The position numbers and the translations under genes were made by a program. Positions 43,801 through 57,703 of a stretch of 64,000 nucleotides of DNA are shown in pieces (the first letter of the stretch is position 1; every line of letters begins with the position of its first letter). The stretch lies in NCBI GenBank assembly GCA_025267735.1, contig CM046295.1, forward strand, positions 23,220,938 to 23,284,937, given 5' to 3'. Origin of the DNA: Mactra quadrangularis (Eukaryota > Mollusca > Bivalvia > Venerida > Mactridae). The notes beneath the pieces are model-generated. The model was not told where the DNA came from and did not search any database. It worked only from the letters and a program-made list of their open reading frames with translations.

Positions 43801-46800
43801 GATGTCCTGTGGCCAATTCAGGCCAAAAACGGGACCAAAAATTTTTGGCCCGAAATCGACTTTTTCCCTAATGTATACATCATGCGTTTTTTCGAACGGA
43901 AAAACTTTTTCTCTGGAACCGGTTCCATTTGTGCCTCAGTCCCTTTGTATGGTCCAGACGAACCAGGAAATGTGCCACAACCCGTACCTGAGGCACTTCC
44001 GGGGGCCAGCGGGCCCATTTCCAGGCCGGTACATAGACCCATCTAGGGTTAGGCGCGTTATGCGTAAATTGCCGTTTTTGGCCACGATTGCCGGTTTATG
44101 CCCAAAATTCAGCCCAAATACGTCTGTGAGGATGTCCTGTGGCCAATTCAGGCCAAAAACGGGACCAAAAATTTTTGGCCCGAAATCGACTTTTTCCCTG
44201 ATGTATACATCATGCGTTTTTTCGAGCGGAAAAACTTTTTCTCTGAAACCGGTTCCATTTGTGCCTCAGTCCCTTTGTATGGTCCAGACGAACCAGGAAA
44301 TGTGCCACAACCCGTACCTGAGGCACTTCCGGGGGCCAGCGGGCCCATTTCCAGGCCGGTACATAGACCCATCTAGGGTTAGGCGCGTTATGCGTAAATT
44401 GCCGTTTTGGCCACGATTGCCGGTTTATGCCCAAAATTCCGCCCAAATACGTCTGTGCGGATGTCCTGTGGCCAATTCAGGCCAAAAACGGGACCAAAAA
44501 GTTTTGGCCCGAAATCGACTTTTTCCCTGATGTATACATCATGCGTTTTTTCGAGCGGAAAAACTTTTTCTCTGGAACCGGTTCCATTTGTGCCTCAGTC
44601 CCTTTGTATGGTCCAGACGAACCAGGAAATGTGCCACAACCCGTACCTGAGGCACTTCCGGGGGCCAGCGGGCCCATTTCCAGGCCGGTACATAGACCCA
44701 TCTAGGGTTAGGCGCGTTATGCGTAAATTGCCGTTTTTGGCCACGATTGCCGGTTTATGCCCAAAATTCCGCCCAAATACGTCTGTGCGGATGTCCTGTG
44801 GCCAATTGAGGCCAAAAACGGGACCAAAAATTTTTGGCCCGAAATCGACTTTTTCCCTGATGTATACATCATGCGTTTTTTCGAGCGGAAAAACTTTTTC
44901 TCTGGAACCGGTTCCATTTGTGCCTCAGTCCCTTTGTATGGTCCAGACGAACCAGGAAATGTGCCACAACCCGTACCTGAGGCACTTCCGGGGGCCAGCG
45001 GGCCCATTTCCAGGCCGGTACATAGACCCATCTAGGGTTAGGCGCGTTATGCGTAAATTGCCGTTTTTGGCCACGATTGCAGGTTTATGCCCAAAATTCC
45101 GCCCAATTACGTCTGTGCGGATGTCCTGTGGCCAATTCAGGCCAAAAACGGGACCAAAAATTTTTGGCCCGAAATTGACTTTTTCCCTGATGTATACATC
45201 ATGCGTTTTTTCGAGCGGAAAAACTTTTTCTCTGGAACCGGTTCCATTTGTGCCTCAGTCCCTTTGTATGGTCCAGACGAACCAGGAAATGTGCCACAAC
45301 CCGTACCTGAGGCAATTCCGGGGGCCAGCGGGCCCATTTCCAGGCCGGTACATAGACCCATCTAGGGTTAGGCGCGTTATGCGTAAATTGCCGTTTTGGG
45401 CCACGATTGCCGGTTTATGCCCAAAATTCAGCCCAAATACGTCTATGCGGATGTCCTGTGGCCAATTGAGGCCAAAAACGGGACCAAAAATTTTTGGCCC
45501 GAAATCGACTTTTTCTCTGATGTATACATCATGCGGTTTTTCGAGCGGAAAAACTTTTTCTCTGGAACCGGTTCCATTTGTGCCTCAGTCCCTTTGTATA
45601 TCCCAGACGAACCAGGAAATGTGCCACAACCCGTACCTGAGGCACTCCCGGCGGCCAGCGGGCCCATTTCCAGGCCGGTACATAGACCCATCTAGGGTTA
45701 GGCGCGTTATGCATAAATTGCCGTTTTTGGCAACGATTGCCGGTTTCTGCCCAAAATTCAGCCCAAATACGTCTATGCGGATGTCCTGTGGCCAATTGAG
45801 GCCAAAAACGGGACCAAAAATTTTTGGCCCGAAATCGACTTTTTCCCTGATGGGCCCGAAATCGACTTTTTCCCTGATGTATACATCATGCGTTTTTTTG
45901 AGCGGAAATTTTTTTTCTCTCGAACCGGTTCCATTTGTGCCTCAGTCCCTTTGTATGGTCCAGACGAACCAGGAAATGTGCCACAACCCGTACCTGAGGC
46001 ACTTCCGGGGGCCAGCGGGCCCATTTCCAGGCCGGTACGTAGACCCATCTAGGGTTAGGAGCGTTATGCGTAAATTGCCGTTTTTGGCCACGATTGCCGG
46101 TTTATGCCCAAAATTCAGCCCAAATACGTCTATGCGGATGTCCTGTGGCCAATTGAGGCCAAAAACAGGACCAAAAATTTTTGGCCCGAAATCGAATTTT
46201 TCCCTGATGTATACATCATGCGTTTTTTCGAGCGGAAAAACTTTTTCTCTGGAACCGGTTCCATTTGTGCCTCAGTCCCTTTGTATGGTCCAGACGAACC
46301 AGGAAATGTGCCACAACCCGTACCTGAGGCACTTCCGGGGGCCAGCGGGCCCATTTCCAGGCCGGTACATAGACCCATCTAGGGTTAGGCGCGTTATGCG
46401 TAAATTGCCGTTTTTGGCCACGATTGCCGGTTTATGCCCAAAATTCAGCCCAAATACGTCTATGCGGATGTCCTGTGGCCAATTGAGGCCAAAAACGGGA
46501 CCAAAAATTTTTGACCCGAAATCGACTTTTTCCCTGATGTATACATCATGCGTTTTTTCGAGCGGAAAAACTTTTTCTCTGGAACCGGTTCCATTTGTGC
46601 CTCAGTCCCTTTGTATGGTCCAGACGAACCAGGAAATGTGCCACAACCCGTACCTGAGGCACTTCCGGGGGCCAGCGGGCCCATTTCCAGGCCGGTACAT
46701 AGACCCATCTAGGGTTAGGCGCGTTATGCGTAAATTGCCGTTTTTGGCCACGATTGCCGGTTTATGCCCAAAATTCAGCCCAAATACGTCTGTGCGGATG

Positions 46801-49678
46801 TCCTGTGGCCAATTCAGGCCAAAAAACGGGACCAAAAATTTTTGGCCCGAAATCGACTTTTTCCCTGATGTATACATCATGCGTTTTTTCGAGCGGAAAA
46901 ACTTTTTCTCTGAAACCGGTTCCATTTGTGCCTCAGTCCCTTTGTATGGTCCAGACGAACCAGGAAATGTGCCACAACCCGTACCTGAGGCACTTCCGGG
47001 GGCCAGCGGGCCCATTTCCAGGCCGGTACATAGACCCATCTAGGGTTAGGCGCGTTATGCGTAAATTGCCGTTTTGGCCACGATTGCCGGTTTATGCCCA
47101 AAATTCCGCCCAAATACGTCTGTGCGGATGTCCTGTGGCCAATTCAGGCCAAAAACGGGACCAAAAAGTTTTGGCCCGAAATCGACTTTTTCCCTGATGT
47201 ATACATCATGCGTTTTTTTCGAGCGGAAAAACTTTTTCTCTGGAACCGGTTCCATTTGTGCCTCAGTCCCTTTGTATGGTCCAGACGAACCAGGAAATGT
47301 GCCACAACCCGTACCTGAGGCACTTCCGGGGGCCAGCGGGCTTATTTCCAGGCCGGTACATAGACCCATCTAGGGTTAGGCGCGTTATGCGTAAATTGCC
47401 GTTTTTGGCCACGATTGCCGGTTTATGCCCAAAATTCAGCCCAAATACGTCTATGCGGATGTCCTGTGGCCAATTGAGGCCAAAAACGGGACCAAAAATT
47501 TTTGGCCCGAAATCGACTTTTTCCCTGATGTATACATCATGCGTTTTTTCGAGCGGAAAAACTTTTTCTCTGGAACCGGTTCCATTTGTGCCTCAGTCCC
47601 TTTGTATGGTCCAGACGAACCAGGAAATGTGCCACAACCCGTACCTGAGGCACTTCCGGGGGCCAGCGGGCCCATTTCCAGGCCGGTACATAGACCCATC
47701 TAGGGTTAGGCGCGTTATGCGTAAATTGCCGTTTTTGGCCACGATTGCCGGTTTATGCCCAAAATTCAGCCCAAATACGTCTATGCGGATGTCCTGTGGC
47801 CAATTGAGGCCAAAAACGGGACCAAAAATTTTTGGCCCGAAATCGACTTTTTCTCTGATGTATACATCATGCGTTTTTTCGAGCGGAAAAACTTTTTCTC
47901 TGGAACCTGTTCCATTTGTGCCTCAGTCCCTTTGTATATCCCAGACGAACCAGGAAATGTGCCACAACCCGTACCTGAGGCACTTCCGGCGGCCAGCGGG
48001 CCCATTTCCAGGCCGGTACATAGACCCATCTAGGGTTAGGCGCGTTATGCGTAAATTGCCGTTTTTGGCCACGATTGCCGGTTTATGCCCAAAATTCAGC
48101 CCAAATACGTCTGTGCGGATGTCCTGTGGCCAATTCAGGCCAAAAACGGGACCAAAAAGTTTTGGCCCGAAATCGACTTTTTCCCTGATGTATACATCAT
48201 GCGTTTTTTTCGAGCGGAAAAACATTTTCTCTGGAACCGGTTCCATTTGTGCCTCAGTCCCTTTGTATGGTCCAGACGAACCAGGAAATGTGCCACAACC
48301 CGTACCTGAGGCACTTCCGGGGGCCAGCGGGCCCATTTCCAGGCCGGTACATAGACCCATCTAGGGTTAGGCGCGTTATGCGTAAATTGCCGTTTTTGGC
48401 CACGATTGCCGGTTTATGCCCAAAATTCCGCCCAAATACGTCTGTGCGGATGTCCTGTGGCCAATTCAGGCCAAAAACGGGACCAAAAATTTTTGGCCCG
48501 AAATCGACTTTTTCCCTGATGTATACATCATGCGTTTTTTCGAGCGGAAAAACTTTTTCTCTGGAACCGGTTCCATTTGTGCCTCAGTCCCTTTGTATGG
48601 TCCAGACGAACCAGGAAATGTGCCACAACCCGTACCTGAGGCACTTCCGGGGGCCAGCGGGCCCATTTCCAGGCCGGTACGTAGACCCATCTAGGGTTAG
48701 GCGCGTTATGCGTAAATTGCCGTTTTTGGCCACGATTGCCGGTTTATGCCCAAAATTCAGCCCAAATACGTCTATGCGGATGTCCTGTGGCCAATTGAGG
48801 CCAAAAACGGGACCAAAAATTTTTGGCCCGAAATCGACTTTTTCCCTGATGTATACATCATGCGTTTTTTCGAGCGGAAAAACTTTTTCTCTGGAACCGG
48901 TTCCATTTGTCCCTCAGTCCCTTTGTATGGTCCAGACGAACCAGGAAATGTGCCACAACCCGTACCTGAGGCACTTCCGGGGGCCAGCGGGCCCATTTCC
49001 AGGCCGGTACATAGACCCATCTAGGGTTAGGCGCGTTATGCGTAAATTGCCGTTTTTGGCCACGATTGCCGGTTTATGCCCAAAATTCAGCCCAAATACG
49101 TCTATGCGGATGTCCTGTGGCCAATTGAGGCCAAAAACGGGACCAAAAATTTTTGGCCCGAAATCGACTTTTTCCCTGATGTATACATCATGCGTTTTTT
49201 CGAGCGGAAAAACTTTTTCTCTGGAACCGGTTCCATTTGTGCCTCAGTCCCTATGTATGGTCCAGACGAACCAGGAAATGTGCCACAACCCGTACCTGAG
49301 GCACTTCCGGGGGCCAGCGGGCCCATTTCCAGGCCGGTACATAGTCCCATCTAGGGTTAGGCACGTTATGCGTAAATTGCCGTTTTTGGCCACGATTGCG
49401 GGTTTATGCCCAAAATTCTGCCCAAATACGTCTGTGCGGATGTCCTGTGGCCAATTGAGGCCAAAAACGGGACCAAAAATTTTTGGCCCGAAATCGACTT
49501 TTTCCCTGATGTATACATCATGCGTTTTTTCGAGCGGAAAAACTTTTTCTCTGGAACCGGTTCCATTTGTGCCTCAGTCCCTTTGTATGGTCCAGACGAA
49601 CCAGGAAATGTGCCACAACCCGTACCTGAGGCACTTCCGGGGGCCAGCGGGCCCATTTCCAGGCCGGTACATAGACCC
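34873..49678 (+). repeat. 330-bp satellite array, left block (about 45 monomers)
   Basis: Head-to-tail monomers of 330 bp, identical or nearly so over most of their length. Each carries palindromes TGATGTATACATCA and GGAACCGGTTCC, a near-palindrome GGCCAATTGAGGCC, and TAGGGTTAGG. The first unit (34,873-35,150) is internally deleted. Diagnostic variants, such as CTATACGGAAATCC at 35,543, 36,863, 38,843 and 40,163, show 4- and 6-monomer higher-order blocks. Single-base indels appear from 40,800 on. The block is clearly richer in GC than its flanks. Confidence 0.97.
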
Positions 49679-49778
49679 NNNNNNNNNNNNNNNNNNNNNN
49701 NNNNNNNNNNNNNNNNNNNNNNNNNNNNNNNNNNNNNNNNNNNNNNNNNNNNNNNNNNNNNNNNNNNNNNNNNNNNNN
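49679..49778. other. Assembly gap (100 N)
   Basis: Exactly 100 undetermined bases, the usual length for a gap of unknown size. It lies exactly where satellite orientation flips, so the true distance and even the join are unproven. Confidence 0.98.
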
Positions 49779-52700
49779 GGTCTGGAAATGGCCCGCTGCC
49801 CACGGAAGTGCCTCAGGTACGGGTTGTGGCACATTTCCTGGTTCGTCTGGACCATACAAAGGGACTGAGGCACAAATGGAACAGGTTCCAGAGAAAAAGT
49901 TTTTACGCTCGAAAAAACGCATGATGTATACATCAGGGAAAAGTCGATTTCGGGCCAAAAATTTTTGGTCCCGTTTTTGGCCTCAATTGGCCACAGGACA
50001 TCCGCACAGACGTATTTGGGCAGAATTTTGGGCATAAACCGGCAATCGAGGCAAAAAACGGCAATTTACGCATAACGCGCCTAACCCTAGATGGGTCTAT
50101 GTACCGGTCTTGAAATGGGCCCGCTGGCCCCCGGAAGTGCCTCAGGTACGGGTTGTGGCACATTTCCTGGTTCGTCTGGACATACAAAAAGACTGAGGCA
50201 CAAATGGAACCGGTTCCAGAGAAAAAGTTTTTCCGCTCGAAAAAACGCATGAAGTATACATCAGGAAAAAGTCGATTTCGGGCCAAAAATTTTTGGTCCC
50301 GTTTTTGGCCTCAATTGGCCACAGGACATCCGCACAGACGTATTTGGGCAGAATTTTGGGCATAAACCGGCAATCGTGGCCAAAAACGGCAATTTACGCA
50401 TAAACGCGCCTAACCCTAGATGGGTCTATGTACCGGTCTGGAAATGGGCCCGCTGGCCCCCGGAAGTGCCTCAGGTACGGGTTGTGGCACATTTCCTGGT
50501 TCGTCTGGACCATACAAAGGGACAGAGGCACAAATGGAACCGGTTCCAGAGAAAAAGCTTTTACGCTCGAAAAAACGCATGATGTATACATCAGGGAAAA
50601 AGTCGATTTCGGGCCAAAAATTTTTGGTCCCGTTTTTGGCCTCAATTGGCCACAGGACATCCACACAGACGTATTTGGGCAGAATTTTGGGCATAAAACG
50701 GAAATCGAGGCCAAAAACGGCAATTTACGCATAACGCGCCTAACCCTAGATGGGTCTATGTACCGGTCTGGAAATGGGCCAGCTGGCCCCCGGAAGGCCT
50801 CAGGTACGGGTTGTGGCACATTTCCTGGTTCGTCTGGACCATACGAAAAGACTGAGGCACAAATGGAACCGGTTCCAGAGAAAAAGTTTTTCCGCACGAA
50901 AAAACGCATGATGTATACATCAGGGAAAAAGTCGATTCCGGGCCAAAAATTTTTGGTCCCGTTTTTGGCCTCAATTGGCCACAGGACATCCGCGCAGACG
51001 TATTTGGGCAGAATTTTGGGCATAAACCGGCAATCGTGGCAAAAAACGGCAATTTACGCAAAACGCGCCTAACCCTAGATGGGTCTATGTACCGGACTGG
51101 AAATGGGCCCGCTGGCCCCCGGAAGTGCCTCAGGTACGGGTTGTGGCACATTTCCTGGTTCGTTTGGCCCCATACAAAGGGACTGAGGCACAAATGGAAG
51201 CGGTTCCAGAGAAAAAGTTTTTCCGTTCGAAAAAACGCATGATGTATACATCAGGGAAAAAGTCGATTTCGGCCAAAAATTTTTGGTCCCGTTTTTGGCC
51301 TCAATTGGCCACAGGACATCCGCACAGACGTAATTGGGCAGAATTTTGGGCATAAACCGCAATCGTGGCCAAAAACGGCAATTAACGCATAACGCGCCTA
51401 ACCCTAGATGGGTCTATGTACCGGTCTGGAAATGGGCCCGCTGGCCCCCGGAAGTGCCTCAGGTACGGGTTGTGGCACATTTCCTGGTTCGTCTGGACCA
51501 TACAAAAGGGACTGAGGCACAAATGGAACCGGTTCCAGAGAAAAAGTTTTTCCGCTCGAAAAAACGCCTGATGTATAATCAGGGAAAAAGTCGATTTCGG
51601 GCCAAATATTTTTGGTCCCGTTTTTGGCCTCAATTGGCCACAGGACATACGCACAGACGTATTTGGGCAGAATTTTTGGCATAAATCGGCAATCGTGGCC
51701 AAAAACGGCAATTATGCATAACGCGCCTAACCCTAGATGGGTCTATGTACCGTCTGGAAATTGGCCCGCTGGCCCCCGGAAGTGCCTCAGGTACGGGTTG
51801 TGGCACATTTCCTGGTTCGTCTGGACCATACAAAGGGACTGAGGCACAAATGGAACAGGTTCCAGAGAAAAAGTTTTTCCGCTCGAAAAAACGCATGATG
51901 TATACATTAGGGAAAAAGTCGATTTCGGGCTAAAAATTTTTGGTCCCGTTTTTGGCCTCAATTGGCCACAGGACATCTGCACAGACGTATTTGGGCAGAA
52001 TTTTGGGCATAAACCGGCAATCGTGGCCAAAAACGGCAATTTACGCATAACGCGCCTAACCCTAGATGGGTCTAAGTACCGGTATGGAAATGCGCCAACT
52101 GGCCCCCGGAAGTGCCTCAGGTACGGGTTGTGGCACATTTCCTGGTTCGTATGGCCCCATACAAAGGGACTGAGGCACAAATGGAAGCGGTTCCAGAGAA
52201 AAAGTTTTTCCGCTCGAAAAAACGCATGATGTATACATCAGGGAAAAAGTCGATTTCGGGCCAAACATTTTTGGTCCCGTTTTTGGCCTCAATTGGCCAC
52301 AGGACATCCGCACAGACGTAATTGGGCAGAATTTTGGGCATAAACCGGCAATCGTGGCCAAAAACGACAATTAACGCATAACGCGCCTAACCCTAGAAGG
52401 GTCTATGAACCGGTCTGGAAATGGGCCCGCTGGCCCCCGGAAGTGCCTCAGGTACGGGTTGTGGCACATTTCCTGGTTCGTCTGGACCATACAAAGGGAC
52501 TGAGGCACAAATGGAAGCGGTTCCAGAGAAAAAGTTTTTCCGCTCGAAAAAACGCATGATGTATACATCAGGGAAAAAGTCGATTTCGGGCCAAAATATT
52601 TGGTCCCGTTTATGGCCTCAATTGGCCACAGGACATCCGCACAGACGTATTTGGGCAGAATTTTGGGCATAAACCGGCAATCGTGGCCAAAAACGGCAAT

Positions 52701-55475
52701 TAACGCATAACGCGCCTAACCCTAGATGGATCTATGTACCGGTCTGGAAATGGGCCCGATGGCCGCCGGAAGTGCCTCAGGTACGGGTTGTGGCACATTT
52801 CCTGGTTCGTCTGGACCATACAAAGGGACTGAGGCACAAATGGAACCGGTTCCAGAGAAAAAGTTTTTCCGCTCGAAAAAACGCCTGATGTATACATCAG
52901 GGAAAAAGTCGATTTGGGGCCAAATATTTTTGGTCCCGTTTTTGGCCTCAATTGGCCACAGGACATCCGCACAGACGTATTTGGGCAGAATTTTGGGCAT
53001 AAACGGGCAATCGTGGCCAAAAACGGCAATTTACGCATAAAGCGCCTAACCTTAAATGGGTCTATGTACCGTCTGGAAATGGGCCCACTGGCCCCCGGAA
53101 GTGCCTCAGGTACGGGTTGTGGCACATATCCTGGTTCGTCTGGACCATACAAAGGGACTGATGTACAAATGGAACCGGTTCCAGAGAAAAAGTTTTTCCG
53201 CTCGAAAAAATGCATGATGTATACATTAGGGAAAATGTCGATTTCGACCCAAAAATTTTTGATCCCGTTTTTGCCTCAATTGGCCACAGGACATCCGCAC
53301 AGACGTATTTGGGCAGAATTTTGGGCATAAACCGGCAATCGTGGCCAAAAACGGCAATTTACGCAAAACGCGCCTAACCCTAGATGGGTCGATGTACCGG
53401 TCTGGAAATGTGCCCGCTGGCCCTCGGAAGTGCCTCAGGTACGGGTTGTGGCACATTTCCTGGTTCGTTTGGCACCATACAAAAGGACTGAGGCACAAAT
53501 GGAACCGGTTCCAGAGAAAAAGTTTTTCCGCTCAAAAAAACGCATGATGTATACATCAGGGAAAAAGTCGATTTCGGACCAAAAATTTTTGGTCCCGTTT
53601 TTGGCCTCAATTGGCCACAGGACATCCGCACAGACGTATTTGGGCAGAATTTTGGGCATAAACCGGCAATCGTGGCCAAAAACGGCAATTTACGCATAAC
53701 GCGCCTAACCCTAGATGGGTCTATGTACCGGTCTGGAAATGGGCCCGCTGGCCCCCGGAAGTGCCTCAGGTACGGGTTGTGGCACATTTCCTGTTTCGTC
53801 TGGACCATACAAAGGGACTGAGGCACAAATTGAACCGGTTCCAGAGAAAAAGATTTTTCCGCTCGAAAAAACGCATGATGTATACATCAGGGAAAAAGTC
53901 GATTTCGGGCCAAAAATTTTTGGTCCCGTTTTTGGCCTCAATTGGCCACAGGACATCCGCACAGACGTATTTGGGCAGAATTTTGGGCATAAACCGGCAA
54001 TCGTGGCTAAAAACGGCAATTTACGCAAAATGCGCCTAACCCTAGATGGGTCTATGTACCGGTCTGGAAATGGGCCCGCTGGCCCTCGGAAGTGCCTCAG
54101 GTACGGGTTGTGGCACATTTCCTGGTTCGTCTGGACCATACAAAGGGACTGAGGCACAAATGGAACCGGTTCCAGAGAAAAAGTTTTTCCGCTCGAAAAA
54201 ACGCATGATGTATACATCAGGGAAAAAGTCGATTTCGGGCCAAAATATTTGGTCCCGTTTATGGCCTCAATTGGCCACAGGACATCCGCACAGACGTATT
54301 TGGGCAGAATTTTGGGCATAAACCGGCAATCGTGGCCAAAAACGGCAATTTACGCATAACGCGCCTAACCCTATATGGATCTATGTACCGGTCTGGAAAT
54401 GGGCCCGATGGCCGCCGGAAGTGCTTCAGGTACGGGTTGTGGCACATTTCCTGGTTCGTCTGGACCATACAAAGGGACTGAGGCACAAATGGAACCGGTT
54501 CCAGAGAAAAAGTTTTTCCGCTCGAAAAAACGCCTGATGTATACATCAGGGAAAAAGTCGATTTGGGGCCAAATATTTTTGGTCCCGTTTTTGGCCTCAA
54601 TTGGCCACAGGACATCCGCACATACGTATTTGGGCAGAATTTTGGGCATAAACGGGCAATCGTGGCCAAAAACGGCAATTTACGCATAAAGCGCCTAACC
54701 CTAAATGGGTCTATGTACCGTCTGGAAATGGGCCCACTGGCCCCCGGAAGTGCCTCAGGTACGGGTTGTGGCACATATCCTGGTTCGTCTGGACCATACA
54801 AAGGGACTGATGTACAAATGGAACCGGTTCCAGAGAAAAAGTTTTTCCGCTCGAAAAAACGCATGATGTATACATTAGGGAAAATGTCGATTTCGACCCA
54901 AAAATTTTTGATCCCGTTTTTGCCTCAATTGGCCACAGGACATCCGCACAGACGTATTTGGGCAGAATTTTGGGCATAAACCGGCAATCGTGGCCAAAAA
55001 CGGCAATGTACGCAAAACGCGCCTAACCCTAGATGGGTCGATGTACCGGTCTGGAAATGTGCCCGCTGGCCCTCGGAAGTGCCTCAGGTACGGGTTGTGG
55101 CACATTTCCTGGTTCGTTTGGCACCATACAAAAGGACTGAGGCACAAATGGAACCGGTTCCAGAGAAAAAGATTTTTCCGCTCGAAAAAACGCATGATGT
55201 ATACATCAGGGAAAAGTCGATTTCGGGCCAAAAATTTTTGGTCCCGTTTTTGGCCTCAATTGGCCACAGGACATCCGCACAGACGTATTTGGGCAGAATT
55301 TTGGGCATAAACCGGCAATCGTGGCCAACAACGGCAATTTACGCATAACGCGCCTAACCCTAGATGGGTCTATGTACCGGTCTGGAAATGGGCCCGCTGG
55401 CCCCCGGAAGTGCCTCAGGTACGGGTTGTGGCACATGTCCTGGTTCGTCAGGACCATACAAAGGGACTGAGGCAC
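49779..55475 (-). repeat. 330-bp satellite array, right block, inverted (about 17 monomers)
   Basis: The same monomer runs in the opposite orientation. Right-block monomers mostly read CCAGACCGGTAC and ATTCTGCCCAAAT where left-block ones read CCAGGCCGGTAC and ATTCAGCCCAAAT. They are more diverged, with many short indels. Segments 52,700-53,500 and 54,350-55,150 are near copies, about 1,649 bp (five monomers) apart. The array stops abruptly at 55,475 in mid-monomer. Confidence 0.97.
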
Positions 55476-55639
55476 ATGTCAAACAATCCAGCGCTCAACA
55501 ATTAAAACGATTGATGACATGAACTAATGGCTGCAAAATCTCTCGTGTAAAAATAAAGAACAAGTCATAACAAAATGAAATTACAACATATAACTTACTT
55601 CAGATCTATTACAGAACTAAAATTTACTATGTACATGTA

Positions 55640-56313
55640 CAGTATAACCTGCATTAACAGCCACCTGTAATAAGCGGTCACCTGCTGTAAGCAGCCAATC
55701 TGGCTTCCTCCCAATGAAAATCACTCTATTTTGCACCTGTTATAAGCAGCCAACTGCTGTCTGTGGCCAGTGGTCACCCATTTCCTTAAAAATTGATCAA
55801 TTTACCTGCATTAAGTGGTCACGATCAATTAAATTTTACAATTAACAAAGTGTCACCATCATTGTATAATGGTTCAGATGTGTGAAACCCCACCTAGTTA
55901 AGTCTTTAAACAGTCAAAATTTATCAACAAAGTGTCATCACATAAATTAAGACTTCTAATATACAACTGACATCGTCAGTTGTGCCCTTTTTGAAGATCA
56001 TTTAATAAGAAACTGCATAATTAGTTATCTTAAATAAAATTGGACAAATCAAATATATAATATATAGCTTATATCTAATTTTTTTTTTTTTTTTTTTTAC
56101 AAATTTTGATTTAATTAATTGTTGTTTTCTTAATTAAGATTATTTTGAATTAGTATTTACATAAATGTTATGGGTAAAGCCAGTAAAAATAATCACTCAC
56201 TGCTGTTTGACTATTCAAAGTATTTTTATCTTAACCTGGATTAAGTGGTCACCTGCTGTAAGCAGCCAATATTGTCACTTCCCTTCACTGGCTGCTTAAT
56301 GCAGGTTATACTG
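55640..56313. mobile_element. Inverted-repeat element M5, TA target duplication
   Basis: A 674-bp element with perfect 18-bp termini CAGTATAACCTGCATTAA, flanked by TA. Internal repeats of AAGTGGTCACCTGCTGTAAG occur near both ends. It has no transposase frame, so it is a non-autonomous, Tc1/mariner-style element. Confidence 0.7.
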
Positions 56314-57703
56314 TATACTATAATGAACAATTTTCGGGACAGAAATATCAGTCTATATATAGAAGGTGAAGATATCACCTCTATATTAAGACACACAACC
56401 ATTCGCAGTATTCGGCAATTTGGTACGCAACAGAATGTAGTGCGGCGTATGAAGACAAAATTGTTCTATTTTTCTGTTTTAATACAATTATTATTACATT
56501 GTACAATAAATAATCGCTTATAACTACAGAAATACCAATCCATAAACACAAAGTACTTTTAAACCTCAAAAGGAACAGATGTCAAACTGTGTATTCTACA
56601 GTAGATTTTTAATGTTTGTGTACAGAATGACAGATGTAAACACGTTAGGATGGAGGTTTAACAACCGGTTAAATGTTTAATTTAAATGAGCACAGATGGC
56701 TGGATAAATAATTTTTATTGAGTAGTCAAAAAACCATACTCTATTTGTTCAGTACAGTTGAATTGGGAAATTATTAGAATGTAAACATTGCCACAAGTCT
56801 TCGGTAAATAAACACGTTTATCCATGATGCTAAGCGTCTCCATACAAAGGTCAGTAAGACCGTTTGTGTACAGAATGAGGAAATATTTTTCCTTTTATTT
56901 CAAACTGTCACTTCCGCCATATAACTTTAAGTTATATACACGATTATTAAATAACTATGTGTTATTTACCCTGTAAAGTGGCACATTCACTGCACTATAC
57001 TGCAAAATCTATTTATTAAAATTGAAAACCGGGCCGAAATCTGTTATAGAGCCAATAACACTTATTGGACCTAGGGAAAATAACAAATTTCAGCGCTCTG
57101 ATTTGTTGACAAAACAGGGCCATTATTAGTTACGATTATCGCATAAAATGAAGGCCATTTTGTATTTATTTATGGAATTCATACCCAATTTATATTTGAC
57201 TCATCCCACAGAGACCAGTAGCAGTCATATCTTTGACAAAGTGGAGTCTCGGTAACATAGCGGTACGTTCCCGGCATGGGTCGTTTTATGGTCTTTTTTG
57301 TCATAATTTGCAGAAGAAAAACGGTGGCAATGCCGACGAACGCAAGCTGGTAAACAATCTGTAGTTTTTGTGAAGATTCGGATTCAGTATCAATGTCCGT
57401 TAGTCTTTAAGCTGTTGATTGATAAAATTGTCATTAATTAAATAGGTGTTTTGATATAGGTTCTGTTTTTTTTCCTCGGGACAGTCATTTTAGCCATCGG
57501 CCTTCGGCCTCGGGCTGGACAATCTGATTTTCTTTTTCAAGAGGATGTAACACGGGTGCAATCCTTAGTTTCAATCTTACTGGTTCCCCAGTACTGAGCC
57601 AGGAGGATAAAAATTCTTGGTCAAGGAAACAATAAGTTGGTTTTGGGACGCGAAGCTGACAATCCAACGATTACCAGTCCAACAATCTATAAATCGAGTG
57701 GCA

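Noticed and set aside
48249..49868. Open frames crossing the N gap (e.g. 48,249-49,868, 49,366-49,803, 49,518-49,958)
   Set aside because: They translate undetermined bases and satellite in two orientations, so they are artefacts.
34873..55475. CRISPR-like array
   Set aside because: Repeats are 330 bp and contiguous without unique spacers, and the DNA is eukaryotic.
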